Below are positions 32,267 through 44,860 of a stretch of 59,522 nucleotides of DNA, piece after piece. Each line of letters opens with the position of its first letter. Position 1 is the stretch's first letter. Source of the DNA: Cylindrodendrum hubeiense (taxonomy: Eukaryota; Ascomycota; Sordariomycetes; Hypocreales; Nectriaceae). The position numbers were made by a program, and so were the translations under genes. The notes below the pieces were generated by a model. It saw only the letters and a list, made by a program, of their open reading frames with translations. It ran no database searches and was not told the DNA's origin. The stretch lies in the NCBI GenBank assembly GCA_014621425.1, contig JAANBB010000242.1, positions 1-59,522 on the forward strand. The letters run 5' to 3'.

Positions 32267-34623
32267 TACGCAAACGTTATGGAGAAACATGAAGCGGGTG
32301 TTGGGTGCAGGGCCTTGTACGACTTGAACTTGGAGGGACTTCCCAGAGACGGCGAGCTCGGGAGATGTGCCCGGCGGAGCAATTGTCATCATTATCATCA
32401 TGTACAACACATAGTCGCCGAACAGGCCTAGACGACCTCAACGAATTATTAATACTGATAGGGTTTACTACGACTCGGGCGCAACCGCTACCGTTGCTTC
32501 CAACAGGTGTCTAGTCGCGCTTCCCCCTGAGCTAAGTAGCAAGCGAGGTCTTCTCGAAGCCACCAACGCCCGTCAACCTACCCACCGGATCCGATCCCGC
32601 TGGCGGAACGCGAAGATAGTTCGTCCGTCCGGTAGGCGTACGTCAGCTCCCAACGGTGTGCCTGCTCCAGGTCCGGACGACAGAGTTTCTCGCCAAGGGG
32701 AACCCTGCGCATCTCAGCCTTGGAGGACCATCCATCCATGGCGTGGGAACGTCGACGGCAGGGGAGCGAGGCCGCTGGGTATGGCCCCCAGGTCCCAACA
32801 TCGCTGCTCCCCCTGGCGCTGGCTCGTCTCCCCTGCTGGCGCGCCGTGGGCAAGGCCTCTCCTGTCGCGGTCCTCAAATCTCCGCTCCGGTCAGGACCCT
32901 GAGGGTGCGCAAGTGTCTGCGGGGGCGCCACGAGGAACGGGTGTGGATGTCCGGTTCAACGCCCATCCAGCCGGGGGGGAACTGGCGAGCGAGCACCCAT
33001 CCGCCGGGTGTGATGCCATGTGGGCTCGTCATACGACGGGACCCAGGACGACGAGATGCGCGCTCGGTGCGCCGCGCAGCACGTGTCGGCCGTTGCGAGG
33101 GACCGTCCCCCTAGGGTTGGGACGAAGCTAGCTGCGCCGTCCACGGTTGCGGGTTGACGTGAGCTGCATGGGGAGCGAGGCTTGCGCGACAGGCCCGCCG
33201 ACTGGTTCCTGAGAAGGACGTCGGGCTCGCGTCGATTTGGGCGTCCATCGCCTCGTCGCATTGGGTCCGAGCGGATCAACGACGAGGATCGGCGTGTGAG
33301 CGGGAGGACTCAAGGGCTGGCTGCTGCGTGAGAGGAGAGGACGAGGACGAGGCGGCGGAGGAGCCCGTCTGCAGCAGTCATTAAACCTGCGACACGCCGC
33401 CAAAGCGAAGCACTAACAGCATCGCATCGCATCCTCTGCGGTACATGCGTACCCTACCCGCGTGCTACATACTATGTCGTCTTCAGCAACTGAAACCGCA
33501 TGCCCACCACAGAGTTTACTCGCGCTCAACCGTCCCCAGCAGAAAGATTTAGAGATGTGGGCGACTCCTCGGACCCCTGCCCCATCGCCTCCCGGGATTC
33601 CCCTTGCTCCTCAGGGGCAAGCCATCTACATACCAAGTCTGGATAGCACGCCCACAAAAACACCCCGGCTCATATCCCTAGGTATTCCGCCAACGGGCAA
33701 AAGTGACATCACCTCGTGATATGGGAGCGGAGCCCGCAGCTTCCCCATTGAGAGTGGGATACAGCATGAGCAGTTGTCGACATAAAGACAGGGTCGGCCT
33801 GGCCCTGTCGGTGTTTACCAGTCGCGTCGGCCCGAAGACAGCAAAGTTTCGAGGTAAACGACAATGGGCCAGTAAGAGAGCAACCCTGTCTGCTCTGTTG
33901 TGTTCTTTCGGCATTCATTCACCCTCAGGAACTAAGAAAAGGGAGGCAGTAAGGGGGGGGGGGGGGTATAGTCCAGCCAATATATCACCCCTCCCATGTT
34001 TTCGTTTCCTCTCTGCCCATTCACGACGAAGACTTTTTTTTTAGGTTTCAATGAGTTTGTGATTGTTGTAGCATATTTAGCATCTACTCTAGATGCATGC
34101 ACACATGTGCATCCTGGCACATTCCTGCCTATCCAGTGCCGAATTGAGGCATCTCCCCCACGCCCAGTCCCCGCCAGGCTCACCAAGTATCCATAGCAAG
34201 TTGGGATGTACACAGAAATTGAATAACTGGAGCATTATAATGCAACTGAGAAATTAAACATAAAAAATGAATAAGATTCCATGTCCTGGAGTAATACAAA
34301 AAAATAGACAGTCCAGCATCAAACCTGCTTGACAAGGTCGTTCGAAGAGCCACATAAAGGGCGGGTGAAGAAAGGAAGGTTGGGGAGCTATGACAATACT
34401 GAAACGCTGTGACAGCCGTGATAGTCGTGTGATTATGACTCAATAGAGAAAGAAAAAAGGGAATGTTAACGCTGCAAAATCGTGCAAATTGGAATGCTCG
34501 CTTTAAAAGGAATGTCGGTTGGGTATCGAATGATTGTTGTAGGTTGGCCGTAAGTCGTGCAAAATGACAGCAGACAGTATCCAAAAGATAAACGATAATC
34601 GTACTAGTTGCGTGAAACTAGGT
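32267..34623. other. Convergent gene-free region with a GC-rich block
   Basis: 2.36 kb between the stops of the PXA-PX and Uds1 genes, far more than two 3' UTRs need. About 32560-33400 is clearly GC-rich with open frames in several registers. 33420-34620 returns to normal composition and includes a G14 run (33953-33966). I recognise no protein or RNA family. Confidence 0.5.
33953..33966. repeat. Homopolymer run of 14 G
   Basis: A simple homopolymer inside the convergent intergenic region, the longest such run in the window. Its length may vary between strains or be misassembled. Confidence 0.9.
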
Positions 34624-36671
34624 TCACGGCTTGTAGACAGTGTTGGCAAGGATGGCAATGTGGTCTCCACTGGGCGCATCCTTCCTATGTGCCGTCGGCA
34701 TCAGGGGTGAGGGGGACTTGACACCGGCAGAATCCGCTCTGTAACTCGAAGGGCTGGCCTCCGAGAAACCGTTGAGCATCTCGTGGCTCCTCTGTCGGTG
34801 TAATGCAATGCGGTTCTTCTCAGGAAGCAGTGTGTTGGGGTCGGGGGCTGGGGGGTCGGTGGCATTGTTGCTCATCTTGGTGATCTCATTCTCGACATCT
34901 GCCAGGAGGGCATAGACGTCGTCCCCGGCATACACGCGGATGCTCTCAACATCAACGCGCTTGAAGCTCGAGGCATTTGAGAGCCGCTCCTCGGCAGCCA
35001 CCACCTCAGGCTCCTCAACAAGAGGTTGCTCAAGGATGGTGCTGGGCACCGAAGTGCCAGCTCGCCGAGGCGAGGGAGATTTGTTTTGCGCACGAGTGGG
35101 GGTATAGGACTGTTTAGAAGGGCTTCGAGGGGGTGTTGAGATGTTCCCAGGGCGTGTCATGTTGATTGTCTGCTGCGAGGACTGGGGAGAAGTGGGCATT
35201 CCGCCAATGGTCAGGGAGGCGGCTGCTGCGACGTGCTCGAGCAACTTCTGGCGGATAAGCATCCTCCTGTTTTCAGCCTGGTCGAGCTTGTTGACCCAGT
35301 CGTCGATCGAAGCGTCGAGCTCAGCTAGGGCCTCTTCTTGTCGAAGCATGGACTCGTGGCTAAACTTGACCACACGTGGGGAGCGCAGGTACTGGCAGAT
35401 GCGCGAGTGGAGATTGCGCCGTCCAATACGGAGTGAGTTGTAAGTGCGGCGGAGGTACTCTGTCCTCTCATCGAGGTGGCGAAGTTCCTGTCAACTTGTC
35501 AGTCTGGGTTCACTCATATCGATGCACGTGGAACTCACTCTAGAGAGCAGTTCGAAATCCGCGGGCTTGAGAATCTCGAACCCCTCAGCTTGGGCAACCG
35601 CTTGCTTCTGGAGCATGACAATCTCGCTGGGCTCAAGTTTGTCGGCGGCATCAGACAGCATCACTCCTTGGGGGAGCTTCTCGAATGTAGTCCGTGAAGT
35701 TTGTTCCGTGCTCTTGCTTCTCTTCGATTCCATCCTCTGAATTATCGGTCCATTGTTTTTGCCCAAATCCGACCTCTTTCTAGGCCGCCCCCGATCCATG
35801 ATCCCTGATGAGTCTGATCCACCCCTCCTGTGGCCTTGGTCCAGTCTAGGCAATTCGGTGTGAGTGGGAGGCGTACAGCGCCCGTCCCAAGGTTTTGGGG
35901 AGCATGTTCGAGACTCCATGATGGGTGCAGAAACTGGTGTGGCAATCGTAGCGGTGGACGGTGCAGTAGTCGAAGCCGACCTGGGCGACGTGAGATCCGG
36001 AAGGGACGAATTTGGTGTGGTCAAAGGGGTGCGGCTTCGTGGAGACTCCTCCATGCGGCCTTGCCTGAGTGAGTCGCCTCGAGTGGGGAAATGGCTGAGC
36101 GATTGCTGTCTTCGGAGTCTGGAAGCGATGAAATCCGACTGCGGAATCACGAGGGGTGCAAGTTGCTTTGGCGAGAGAGGGCCTAGGCCTGAACCTCTTG
36201 AGTGGAGTGATTCTGCAACAGGGGAGAGAATCTCGGGGGCGTCATCGTCGCTCTCAATGTTGAGAAAGCTGTCAGCCAAGTGATGCTTTCTCGAGGTGTG
36301 ACCTGGAGCACTAATTGACCGCTCATGAAGAGGTGGTCGTCCAGGGATTGTAGCTAAACTCCAGTCAGTTGCGTTCATAAAAATATCCTGCGGGTGAACA
36401 TACGAGAGTCCATGGAGACCTCCTGGACCGTAGTCATGGGCCCGAGTTCAGGGACGCTGACTTTTCGTCGTCGGACAATGCTGTGCTGGTTGAGCCTCTT
36501 CTTCAAACCGCTCCCGGTTGATTGCTGCTTGTCGGTCTTTTCGTTGGCCTGACCTCCCGGGATAGGCAGAGGCTTCTCAACATCCGGGGGCTTGTTGTTG
36601 GCATTGAGAACCGGGAGCTTTCTCTCCTTGGGGAAGAGCTGGTACTTCCGGGGGGGCTCCGGTTGTTGCAT
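34624..36671 (-). CDS. Uds1 (up-regulated during septation) domain protein
   Basis: Three exons, 36671-36404, 36353-35539 and 35487-34624, encode 648 residues. Donors are GTATGT and GTGAGT. The first 290 residues are low-complexity, Ser/Pro/Arg-rich and full of phosphorylatable sites. The Uds1 domain spans the exon 2/3 junction (about 315-425): FEKLPQGVMLSDAADKLEP, then MLQKQAVAQAEGFEILKP and ELRHLDERTEYLRRTYNSLR, then LDASIDDWVNKLDQAENRR. This part is helical and probably forms coiled coils. The rest is disordered with an SP/TP-rich tail. The family is named after a fission-yeast gene induced at septation. A cytoskeletal or septum role here is inferred from the family alone. Confidence 0.88.
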
Positions 36672-37588
36672 TCTCCAGGTGAATGGCTTTTCTAGCGGGT
36701 GAGGGGGGGATGTTTTCTGTGTGTGGTGGCACTGGTGAGCAACGGGGCTGAACTAGAAGGCTGGATTCAGAGTGGATTGGAGGGTTTCAGCTACATACGA
36801 AGTCATTGGGGTGGTGGGAGACCAGCTTTGATATATGGTTCGTGTCGACATCGACAATGCACTTGGCTATGTGAGCCATTTGGTCGAAACAATGCCGTTT
36901 GGTCCGGTAGCCAGGAGGGGGAGTGGCAGTGTGAGGCGGGCGAGTATCAGATATGGGGGGGCTAGTTGCGGATGACACTGCCGTTAAGGTCGGGATGAAT
37001 GGGACCGTGAATTGGCACGTTTCGGGTCGAGGAGGCTCGCAGGACTAGAGTGCAACGTCGAAATCTGGAACTGAGGCTATATATCAATGGAGGTAAGACG
37101 AAACTTCAGACACTGGATCAAGTGCCAAGCTCCCCAATCCGCAAGCCGGAGCCCTTCGCTTATATCTGCTAGGTGCGCAGCCGGGAGACGGCGAGCGAAC
37201 GGGCTGGTCGTTTCTTAGCCACCAGGCCCCTGTCCCTGACAATCTGACGCCCCTTGCTCAGGACTAGGACCCAGGGCCGGTCGGGGGGTCGAGTCTCAAA
37301 AGCATCGAGAAGCTTTGGCACCGACCGGCGACAGCCTGAGACATGGCCGCGGGAGGTGGTGGAGGGGCGGTGCTTGCTGGTGACACGGGTCGCAGGGCGC
37401 CACACCACCCCCCAAGCCGTGGGCTAGGATCGGGGGCGACGGCAGAATGGGGATAGACCCGAGAGTGCGTCGGGGCTTTGGGGGCCTGTCAGGAGGCAGG
37501 GGAGTAGGGGATGGAAGCCGACAAGGAGGAGGTCGCCACCCACCGCTCGCCAATTGTTAGTTGCTGGATCATCGCCATGGCCCATCCA

Positions 37589-37636
37589 TCACCCACGCCT
37601 TCACCCACGTCTTCACCCACGTCCTCACCCACGTCC
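37589..37636. repeat. Minisatellite, 4 copies of a 12-bp unit
   Basis: Unit TCACCCACGYCY repeated four times in tandem with one or two changes. It is a multiple of three and keeps frames open on both strands, which explains the spurious 164-codon antisense frame across it. Confidence 0.9.
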
Positions 37637-40600
37637 CCGTCCTCCCCCATGCCCTGCCCACGCCGTGCGTCTGCGCACGCCTCGGCCCTGTGAAATGGGC
37701 GTGGACCTCCAACCGTTGTGACCGTTGCCTTTGGAGTCCCGGCCCCGCTCGACGCTAGGATAAGGACCCGCTCCACCATGACGCGCGAGCTTCGCCGACT
37801 CCTGGCCGCTTTGCGAGATGGACCGGACTGTCTTGGCAAGGTTGGTTTATGGGCGCGCAAGAACGAAGACACCGTGCCCGCGGACTGTTGTTCTGGCGAT
37901 GGCCTGTGCTGCGGACGCAGGTGTTTGGTTGGTGGTTTTTCAGAACACCCGGAATAGTGGCAGAGGCCCGTGGTCCAGCCCACGGCGGCGACGAATTCGA
38001 TTCCCAGGCTGGCAACGCCGTCTGTGCTCGCCGCAACTGCACTCCGACCCTAGTGTTGCGTAGTGCTGCGTGATGTTGTGGTGTTGTGGTGTTGAGGCCA
38101 CGAGGAGCACAGTGCCTCAGGCCCGCAGGAACTCGTTGCCTGAGCCACAATGCTGCCTTAGGTCTCCCCCACCACTGCGCCAGGTGCCGAGCCGTCTGTG
38201 TGTTGAGTGTGTGCTGCTGTGTGGACTGTGCCTCGCGCAGCCCGCGCAGGACGGACTGTTGCCGAGTCAAGGTGTGTTTCATGGGGAGACATCGCGGACA
38301 CAGATGAGATTCTCTCTTACCAATCTGTTCCATTAGGTTGCTTCGCTCCAAGTCGAGCCCTCCCTCGTGTTGCATCCCGATTTAAACTCCGAGATGCCTA
38401 AAACCCAATCGAGCCTACTGATTCGCCTGTCCCACCACCGGTCTTGTTCTGCTGCCAAAGCGCTTGCATCACAACTCGGTTGTCGCAGCCCATCCACACC
38501 GAGATGCGGGGTGCCTTGACTGTTTCCCAGTCTACAGATTATCGCCGGTCACTTGATGCTGCAGCACGTTTTCTATTCTCCGCCGCAGGCACGCATCCTG
38601 GTACTACGTTTCTGCGTCGGGGCCGTCTGGTTTGGGATGCGTCACACCTCGGCACTCAACCAGAGCGATCCAAACCTCCGTCCACGAATACGTGAGTACG
38701 CGAATACGTGTGACAAACAACGAGAAGTGAAAAACAACAAGCAAAAGCAAACTAGCCACTCACACTCGCTTCAATAAGCAATCAATCGATCAGCCTCCAG
38801 ATCAGTGCAAACCTTCGCATTTGGGCCCCAATCTAGTGACCCCTAGCGAGCGACGAGATCTACACTTCCCGTCATGCCGTTCTGATGATCTAACCCCGGC
38901 GGATTCAACCATGCAAGGAAGCCATGGCAATGATTGAGACACAATCAAAGCCACCGCCGCATCCATTGTTGGATCTTTTACCTCTTGTCCCATGTTGCCA
39001 CTAGTCGGTGTCATGGGTCTCCTTGTTTCTTTTCCACGCCCTGTTTTTCCGTTTTCCTGTCGCCATTCCACCCTTTTAGGTTCACATGAACCTGGCACGG
39101 GCAGCATCGCGGAACCTCTTCCATCTCTGAACGGACCATCGTCCAGTTGGTGCTCGGATCTGGTGCCGCGATTGGATCGTCAGTTGATCAGCGTTATCCC
39201 GTCGGGGCCTTTTTTTTTCCTTTCTTTCGTTTGGGAACAAGCCTTGCTCAATGCGTCCATATGCCCGAAGCCAGCGCCAGCACACCCTGAGAACTTGTAC
39301 ACGATTCCTAAAGTGAGTGCATCTTTGACCTCGCCCAGCCAGATCTGCACACATGTCCGCTTTTCAGCTCCGATGCTGGTGCATATTTCCCAGTCGTCTT
39401 GTTTCGCCCTTGATTATTCACGTGCTGCGCCTGCGCTGCTTCGCCGCAGAGCGCTCTCGACCTTGGCTCTAACTTCCAAGCTCCAAGACGGCCCCTCCCT
39501 TGTCATGACGCCGATAACCTTACCTACCAAGCGATATCTTAGTGTTTTATTGACGGGGTCCCTTGCTCCTCAGTCTTGTCGTCCGGATGATGGAGCCGGT
39601 CCAGGATACAAGCACACCACCCGGGGGAGTCTGCCCAACCCATGCTGATACCCTTAATCCCTGTCCGTCACGTCTCATTTCTCATTTGGTCCCGGCCCTC
39701 CCTCCATGACGCCGGTGTTTCTGATTCGAGCTGTCACACACGGAAGTGCTACTTCCCTTCTGTCATCCACGTGAAGAGGTATGGAGAGCAGCTTCAGAGA
39801 GGCTGGGAATGGCATCCTTGATCTCGCTCCCCTGCACTTTGTACCAATGCCGAGTCATGGAATTCAATGCCCCTACATCACCTTCTACAATTGCATCCTA
39901 CTCCTCTATGATATCTCGATAGCGCAAGAATCAATGCGACCCTGCCATTTGGATCAGATCCGGTCTCATCATAGGTTATCTAGGTCACATTTGATCTATC
40001 CGCGGGTTCCCTAAGACTTCCGGTGGAGGGCGCCTTACGCAGTTGGTTCACAAGGTATCACATTAGCTCTGCTCTCCAATTTCATCACATTCTACGCGAG
40101 GTGGCTTTTCATGAGACAACTTGTTAGCGAAACGAGCAAGCTAGAGTTGTCTCCCCACACTGAGCCAAGGCTGTGAAGCCAAGGCACCTACGGAGTACAG
40201 CGTCTTCAAACGACGGCGCTGCATGAGCTCAACCGTCCTCTCGGAACCGACTGCCTCGTGGGTTCCAAAGAGAGGGGATGAAAAAAGCTGCACAGCGGAG
40301 AATTTTGAACAACGAGGGCGAATTGATGGGAACCCTGACCTGCTGACATGTTGAAACGGGGAAGCCGAGGAGGCTTGCTTGCTTACCTGTTACGCTTCCG
40401 GAAACGAAACAAGTCTCGTTCACTCAACGTTTGACGATAACATAATGCTGCACTGCAACCCGGAATTGATCTCGCATACGAGAATGTGACATGGAGATGT
40501 GCGAAATTTCGTCATTACATCAAGGATCAACTACCGAGTGCAGCATCTTAATAGTTGGCTATCATAGAGAGCCACAATATAACTCATAGTTGTCCTTGAT

Positions 40601-41778
40601 ATACCGCTCTCGACACTTCGTCTAACAACCGAGGCCCCCCTCCTTACGGTTGCATCGACTATCAAAAGAGCTCACAGGCACACCCTGTATCCATTCTGGG
40701 GCATCAGTCATGGCATTGCGACCAAATAAGTTATGATCGCCCATTCAGGAAAAGAAAGGGTCGCAAAGAGTATTTGCACCGGCGGTGGAGCCGGGCGCTC
40801 CAGTTTTGGGTGTGCCATGGTTACCTCGATGCAAGGAAACCTTGACCCTTTCACACTCATCTCAACGTCGCATGCATCTCTTAGATCAATGACTCGCTGT
40901 ATCCCCCATCAAGCTTTACATGTCGCAACCATCTTAGCCTCCAGTTCTCCCTGACCCCGCTTGTTGTCTCTCTAAGTCCGGGTCTGGAACCATCACCCGG
41001 CCGAGAACGAGCCAGGGTCCGATTTTCCAAGGCTATAATACCATGTCGTATATCACTCGCATCTGGAGGTTACAGGGGGTCCTGGCAGAGTCCAGGCCGT
41101 CCTCAATTTTTAGCGGCCCCTGCGTTAGCCCAACGGCCGGGATCTCCACCGCGCACTCACACCGTCATCACCGTACAACGGCGCCGGCTCGCTTCAGTTT
41201 CGTGGGGTGATGTTGCCTCACCATAACATCTCGTACCGGCACCTGAAAACCGGTACACTGTTCGCCACCCGATACCCATCGCCATGCCTTTCTATGTTTA
41301 TCCGACTCGAAAAGGGAAAAGGGGACATGCCCCTGTCCCGAACCAGTCACCTGGGAAGATTGGCGTCGCTCTGATGAGGCACAACCTGGAGCCAACTGAC
41401 AGCCTGCGGGGTATAAACAGCGTTTCATGGACAAAGAGCCATGCACGAGAGGTGCAGAGGCCTTGACTCCATATGGTGAGCTGCGCGCCAAATATTTCTG
41501 CAATCACTCTGTTGTGCAAACCGGGGACCTGGCTCGGTATCTAAATGGGTGCTACGGAGGACTGATGGAGCGGACATTTTCATGTACGAGCAGTCTCCAC
41601 TTGATCAACTTGCATTTACTATGTAGTTACTGAATGGAAGAGGCACCCAGGCATAAGGGGAAAGATGCAACACTGTCAGGTTTCATCCCACACATATTTG
41701 CGTTCACAAATGCACTTGTCATCACCACCCCGGGGCTTATACACCACGCTGCAGGAATTTTCTGCATAGGACTGGGGC

Positions 41779-41779
41779 N
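41779..41779. other. Ambiguous base (N)
   Basis: The only undetermined base in the window, in GC-rich context GGGGCNCGGCC. It indicates an unresolved consensus position and falls outside any called gene. Confidence 0.95.
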
Positions 41780-42681
41780 CGGCCGTCTCAGGACCCCCGG
41801 AGATGTCATTGCGCACATCCAAGAGCCATTAGGCAAAAATCGGCCAGATATCTGGGAAATGGCATCTCGGGTCAACTGAAAAGACCCTACGACGTAGTAC
41901 AGCCTGGTCTGACCAGGTGCTCGGTCCATTGCAGGTGAGCACAGGCCGACGCCCATGTGGTGACGGATGCTTCGGCCCCGACGGGGGAACGTCCTCAAGC
42001 GTAAGCATAACCGCCACCGTTATACTGTTTATCACGGACATGAGTTCTCTCGCCTCACGGTAAAACAGAGCACGCAGGGGCTGAGGCGAGATTGCGATCT
42101 TTTTTAGAACGCAGACGGAGCTCAGCGATGAGTCGGGGCAGGGCGGGCCAAGGGAAACAGAAATCTCCTTTTGGCAGATACGCTGACGGCCCCCCATTCT
42201 TTTCTTAGAAGTCGTGAGATCTATTCCTTGTTTAAACGGTCAAGGGCACAGGCGAGCAGAGTTGTGGCTTAATTAATAGACCAGGCCAACAAGACCCAAC
42301 GACGCAGATTTCCGACACGTCAAGCCAAAAGTTGAGAGGGGGCATGACAAGGTTGTCAAAAACGGCCAGAAATTTCTTTTGTGGATAAGAAAAAAAGTTC
42401 CTCCGGATTGTCTTAGTGTCGATTCCACCGCTCGCCTGACAAAAGCTGCGATGCCCTCATAATCATGATGATGTCCAGTCGATTAGAGAGCTTTGGGAAG
42501 GTGCCAGGACGTAGTGGACCACAGTGTCCGTGAGCGTGTTTAGCACGGTCTCACGTGATGGGTCCAATGAGGAACTGGCAAATCGCGTCCGCCCAAGCGG
42601 ATTTCATGACGTGGGCTTGCGTTTGTCCAGCTGTACTATTTGGGGTAGGTAGTTCAGATTCCTAACTGGGGGACCTTACTC

Positions 42682-44799
42682 ATGTCGTGGCTTTCACTCC
42701 TCAAGAGGCCATTCTCCCTTCGAACTTCACAAATCACCATCACGAACAATCTGAGACGCAGCTTTGCATCCGTCAACATGGCTAACCGAGATCCCAGCAC
42801 CTTGTCCAACTATGGCGCTTGGCGGACTCGGCACACGACTGCTGACTTCAAGATCGACTTCGAGGACAAGTGCCTCAAGGGATCTGTCGTACTGCAGCTT
42901 GAGTCTCAGACCGACAGGGAGAGCAAGGAGATCATCTTGGACACAAGGTTCCTGGACATTTCCTCCATCAGTGTCAACTCTGCCAAGTCCAACTGGGAGC
43001 TGAAGGAGTATTCTGCCCCTCTTGGTACCCCTCTGCACGTATCTGTGCCCGATGGTGCCGCCAAGGGTGAAATCATCAACCTTGCTATTGATGTTCAGAC
43101 AACCGCCAAGTGCACTGCTCTGCAGTGGCTCACCCCAGCGCAGACGTCGAACAAGAAGCACCCGTACATGTTCTCGCAATGTCAGGCTATCAACGCTCGG
43201 TCCATCTTCCCCTGCCAGGATACTCCCGATGTCAAGTCGACTTTCACCTTCAAGCTCACCTCGTCCCTGCCAGTGGTTGCCAGTGGTGTCCCTGTCGGTG
43301 ATCACGACGCTACGCCTGGAGTAGAGAAGCTTTACAACTTTGAGCAGAAGGTCCCAATTCCTTCGTATCTCTTCGCCGTTGCGTCTGGAGATATTGCAAC
43401 TGCTCCCATCGGTCCTCGTAGCGTAGTAGCTACCGGCCCCAACGAGCTTGAGGAGTGCAAGTGGGAGCTTGAGCGAGACATGGAGAAGTTCATGGAGGTC
43501 GCGGAGAAGCTTGTCTTCCCTTACAAGTGGGGCGCGTACAACGTCCTGGTCCTGCCTCCTAGTTTCCCATACGGAGGTACATTCTATTGCTCACAGTTCT
43601 AGTTTAGAAGCCTCGCTGATCACAATCCCAGGTATGGAGAACCCAATTTACACCTTTGCGACACCTACTATCATCAGTGGTGACCGTCAGAATGTTGATG
43701 TTATCGCCCACGAGCTGAGCCACAGCTGGAGCGGTAACTTGGTGTCTAATGCAAGCTGGGAGCACTTGTAAGTGGCAAAACCCTCCCCAACTCAACCTTC
43801 ATATGCTGATCTTCCTCAGCTGGCTGAATGAGGGTTGGACCATGTATCTCGAGCGAAGAATCCAAGCCGTCATCCATGGTGACGCAGAGTTTGACTTCTC
43901 TTCCATCATCGGATGGCAATCCCTCGGTGAGTATCCCGATGCGACTTGAAAGAGCAACACTGACCACTACAACAGTGGATTCTGTGGAACTTTTCGGCAA
44001 AGACCACGAGTTCACCAAGTTGATCATCAAGCACGATGGCTTGGATCCCGAGGATGTCTACAGCACCGTGGCGTATGAGAAGGGTTTTCACTTCCTCTAC
44101 TACCTGGAGCGCGTCGTTGGACGCGAGAACTTTGACAAGTTCATTCCCCATTACTTCACCAAGTGGTCCGAGAAGTCTCTTGATTCGTTCGAGTTCAAGG
44201 ACACTTTCCTCGACTTCTTCAACGGCCTAGGAAATGACGAGATCCGTCAAAAGGTGTCAGAGATCGACTGGGATGACAAATTCTATTCTCCCGGTCTTCC
44301 TCCCAAGCCAGATTTCGATACCACATTGGCAAACATGTGCTACGAACTGGCAGACAAGTGGAAGGACCCCGTAAGTGCACCGTCTTATGTTGCTGAATGC
44401 GTTTCCTAACATATATACCAGAACTTTGAGCCAAGTCCCAACGACGTCGAGGCCTTCACTGCCAACCAGAAGCTCGTCTTCTTGGCGGAGGTCCAACAGG
44501 CTGGGACCCTCAGCCCAGAGAAGTCTCAGCTGTTGGGTAAGACCTATGACTTTGCCTCGTCAAAGAACGTCGAGATTCTGTCGGCGTACTACCTCGTTGC
44601 TCTCAAGGCCCAGGACCCTACTTGCTATAAGGGCACTGCTAGCCTGCTCGGACGAGTCGGCAGGATGAAGTTCGTGAGGCCGCTCTTCCGTGGGCTGAAC
44701 AAGGTGGATAGGCAGCTTGCGTTGGATACATTCACCGAGAACAAGGATTTCTATCACCCGATTTGCAAGGGCATGGTGGAGAAGGATTTGGGACTCTAG
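42682..44799 (+). CDS. LAP2: Leukotriene A4 hydrolase-type M1 zinc aminopeptidase
   Basis: Five exons, 42682-43576, 43632-43767, 43820-43926, 43976-44370 and 44422-44799, encode 636 residues. Donors are GTACAT, GTAAGT, GTGAGT and GTAAGT. The M1 exopeptidase motif GGMEN is near 298-302. The zinc site HELSH is at 325-329 with the third ligand in WLNEGW (Glu348), and a YEKGF segment carries the catalytic Tyr. The last 200 residues form the helical C-terminal domain. Numbering runs about 30 ahead of human LTA4H because of an Arg/Ser-rich presequence, [17 protein letters not shown], before a second Met33 ([13 protein letters not shown]). This suggests mitochondrial and cytosolic forms from two starts. 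It acts as an aminopeptidase and epoxide hydrolase, as yeast Lap2 does. Confidence 0.96.
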
Positions 44800-44860
44800 A
44801 TTAGAGGCCGTTCGTACTCCCGTCAGCCAAAATAAAAACCCAGTCGGCTTGATCTGCCCT

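Larger units (their letters stand above)
36672..42681. other. Six-kilobase region without a supported gene
   Basis: The largest gap in the window, between the start of Uds1 and the start of the M1 aminopeptidase. Composition is ordinary, so RIP-mutated transposon DNA is unlikely. The longest frames, 37755-38375 (-) and 38992-39648 (+), have no motif or leader and overlap others. It includes a 12-bp tandem repeat (37589-37636), a pyrimidine-rich zone at about 38990-39450 with a T9 run near 39210, and an ambiguous base at 41779. It must contain two promoters. The rest could be a long non-coding transcript or genes too divergent for me to see. Confidence 0.5.

Noticed and set aside
32668..32690. 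SRP-RNA-like CAGGTCCGGA motif
   Set aside because: The paired AGCAG side of the SRP54-binding loop and the Alu-domain UGUAAU are missing, so the match is probably chance.
32944..32966. tRNA B-box-like GGTTCAACGCC
   Set aside because: No matching A box or acceptor stem within tRNA distance.
33105..33124. Telomere-like CCTAGGGTTGGG
   Set aside because: Not a true TTAGGG repeat and only one imperfect unit; it is neither a telomere nor a convincing telomerase RNA template.
37755..38375. 206-codon antisense frame
   Set aside because: No domain, no leader, biased Arg/Pro/His composition, and it overlaps several other open frames in repeat-containing GC-rich DNA.
38992..39648. 218-codon + frame in the gene desert
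   Set aside because: Composition follows the pyrimidine-rich DNA (Ser/Leu/Pro), with no motif and no splicing partner.
36672..42681. RIP-mutated transposon remnant
   Set aside because: The region is not AT-rich, lacks TpA excess to the eye, and shows no reverse transcriptase, transposase or terminal repeats.
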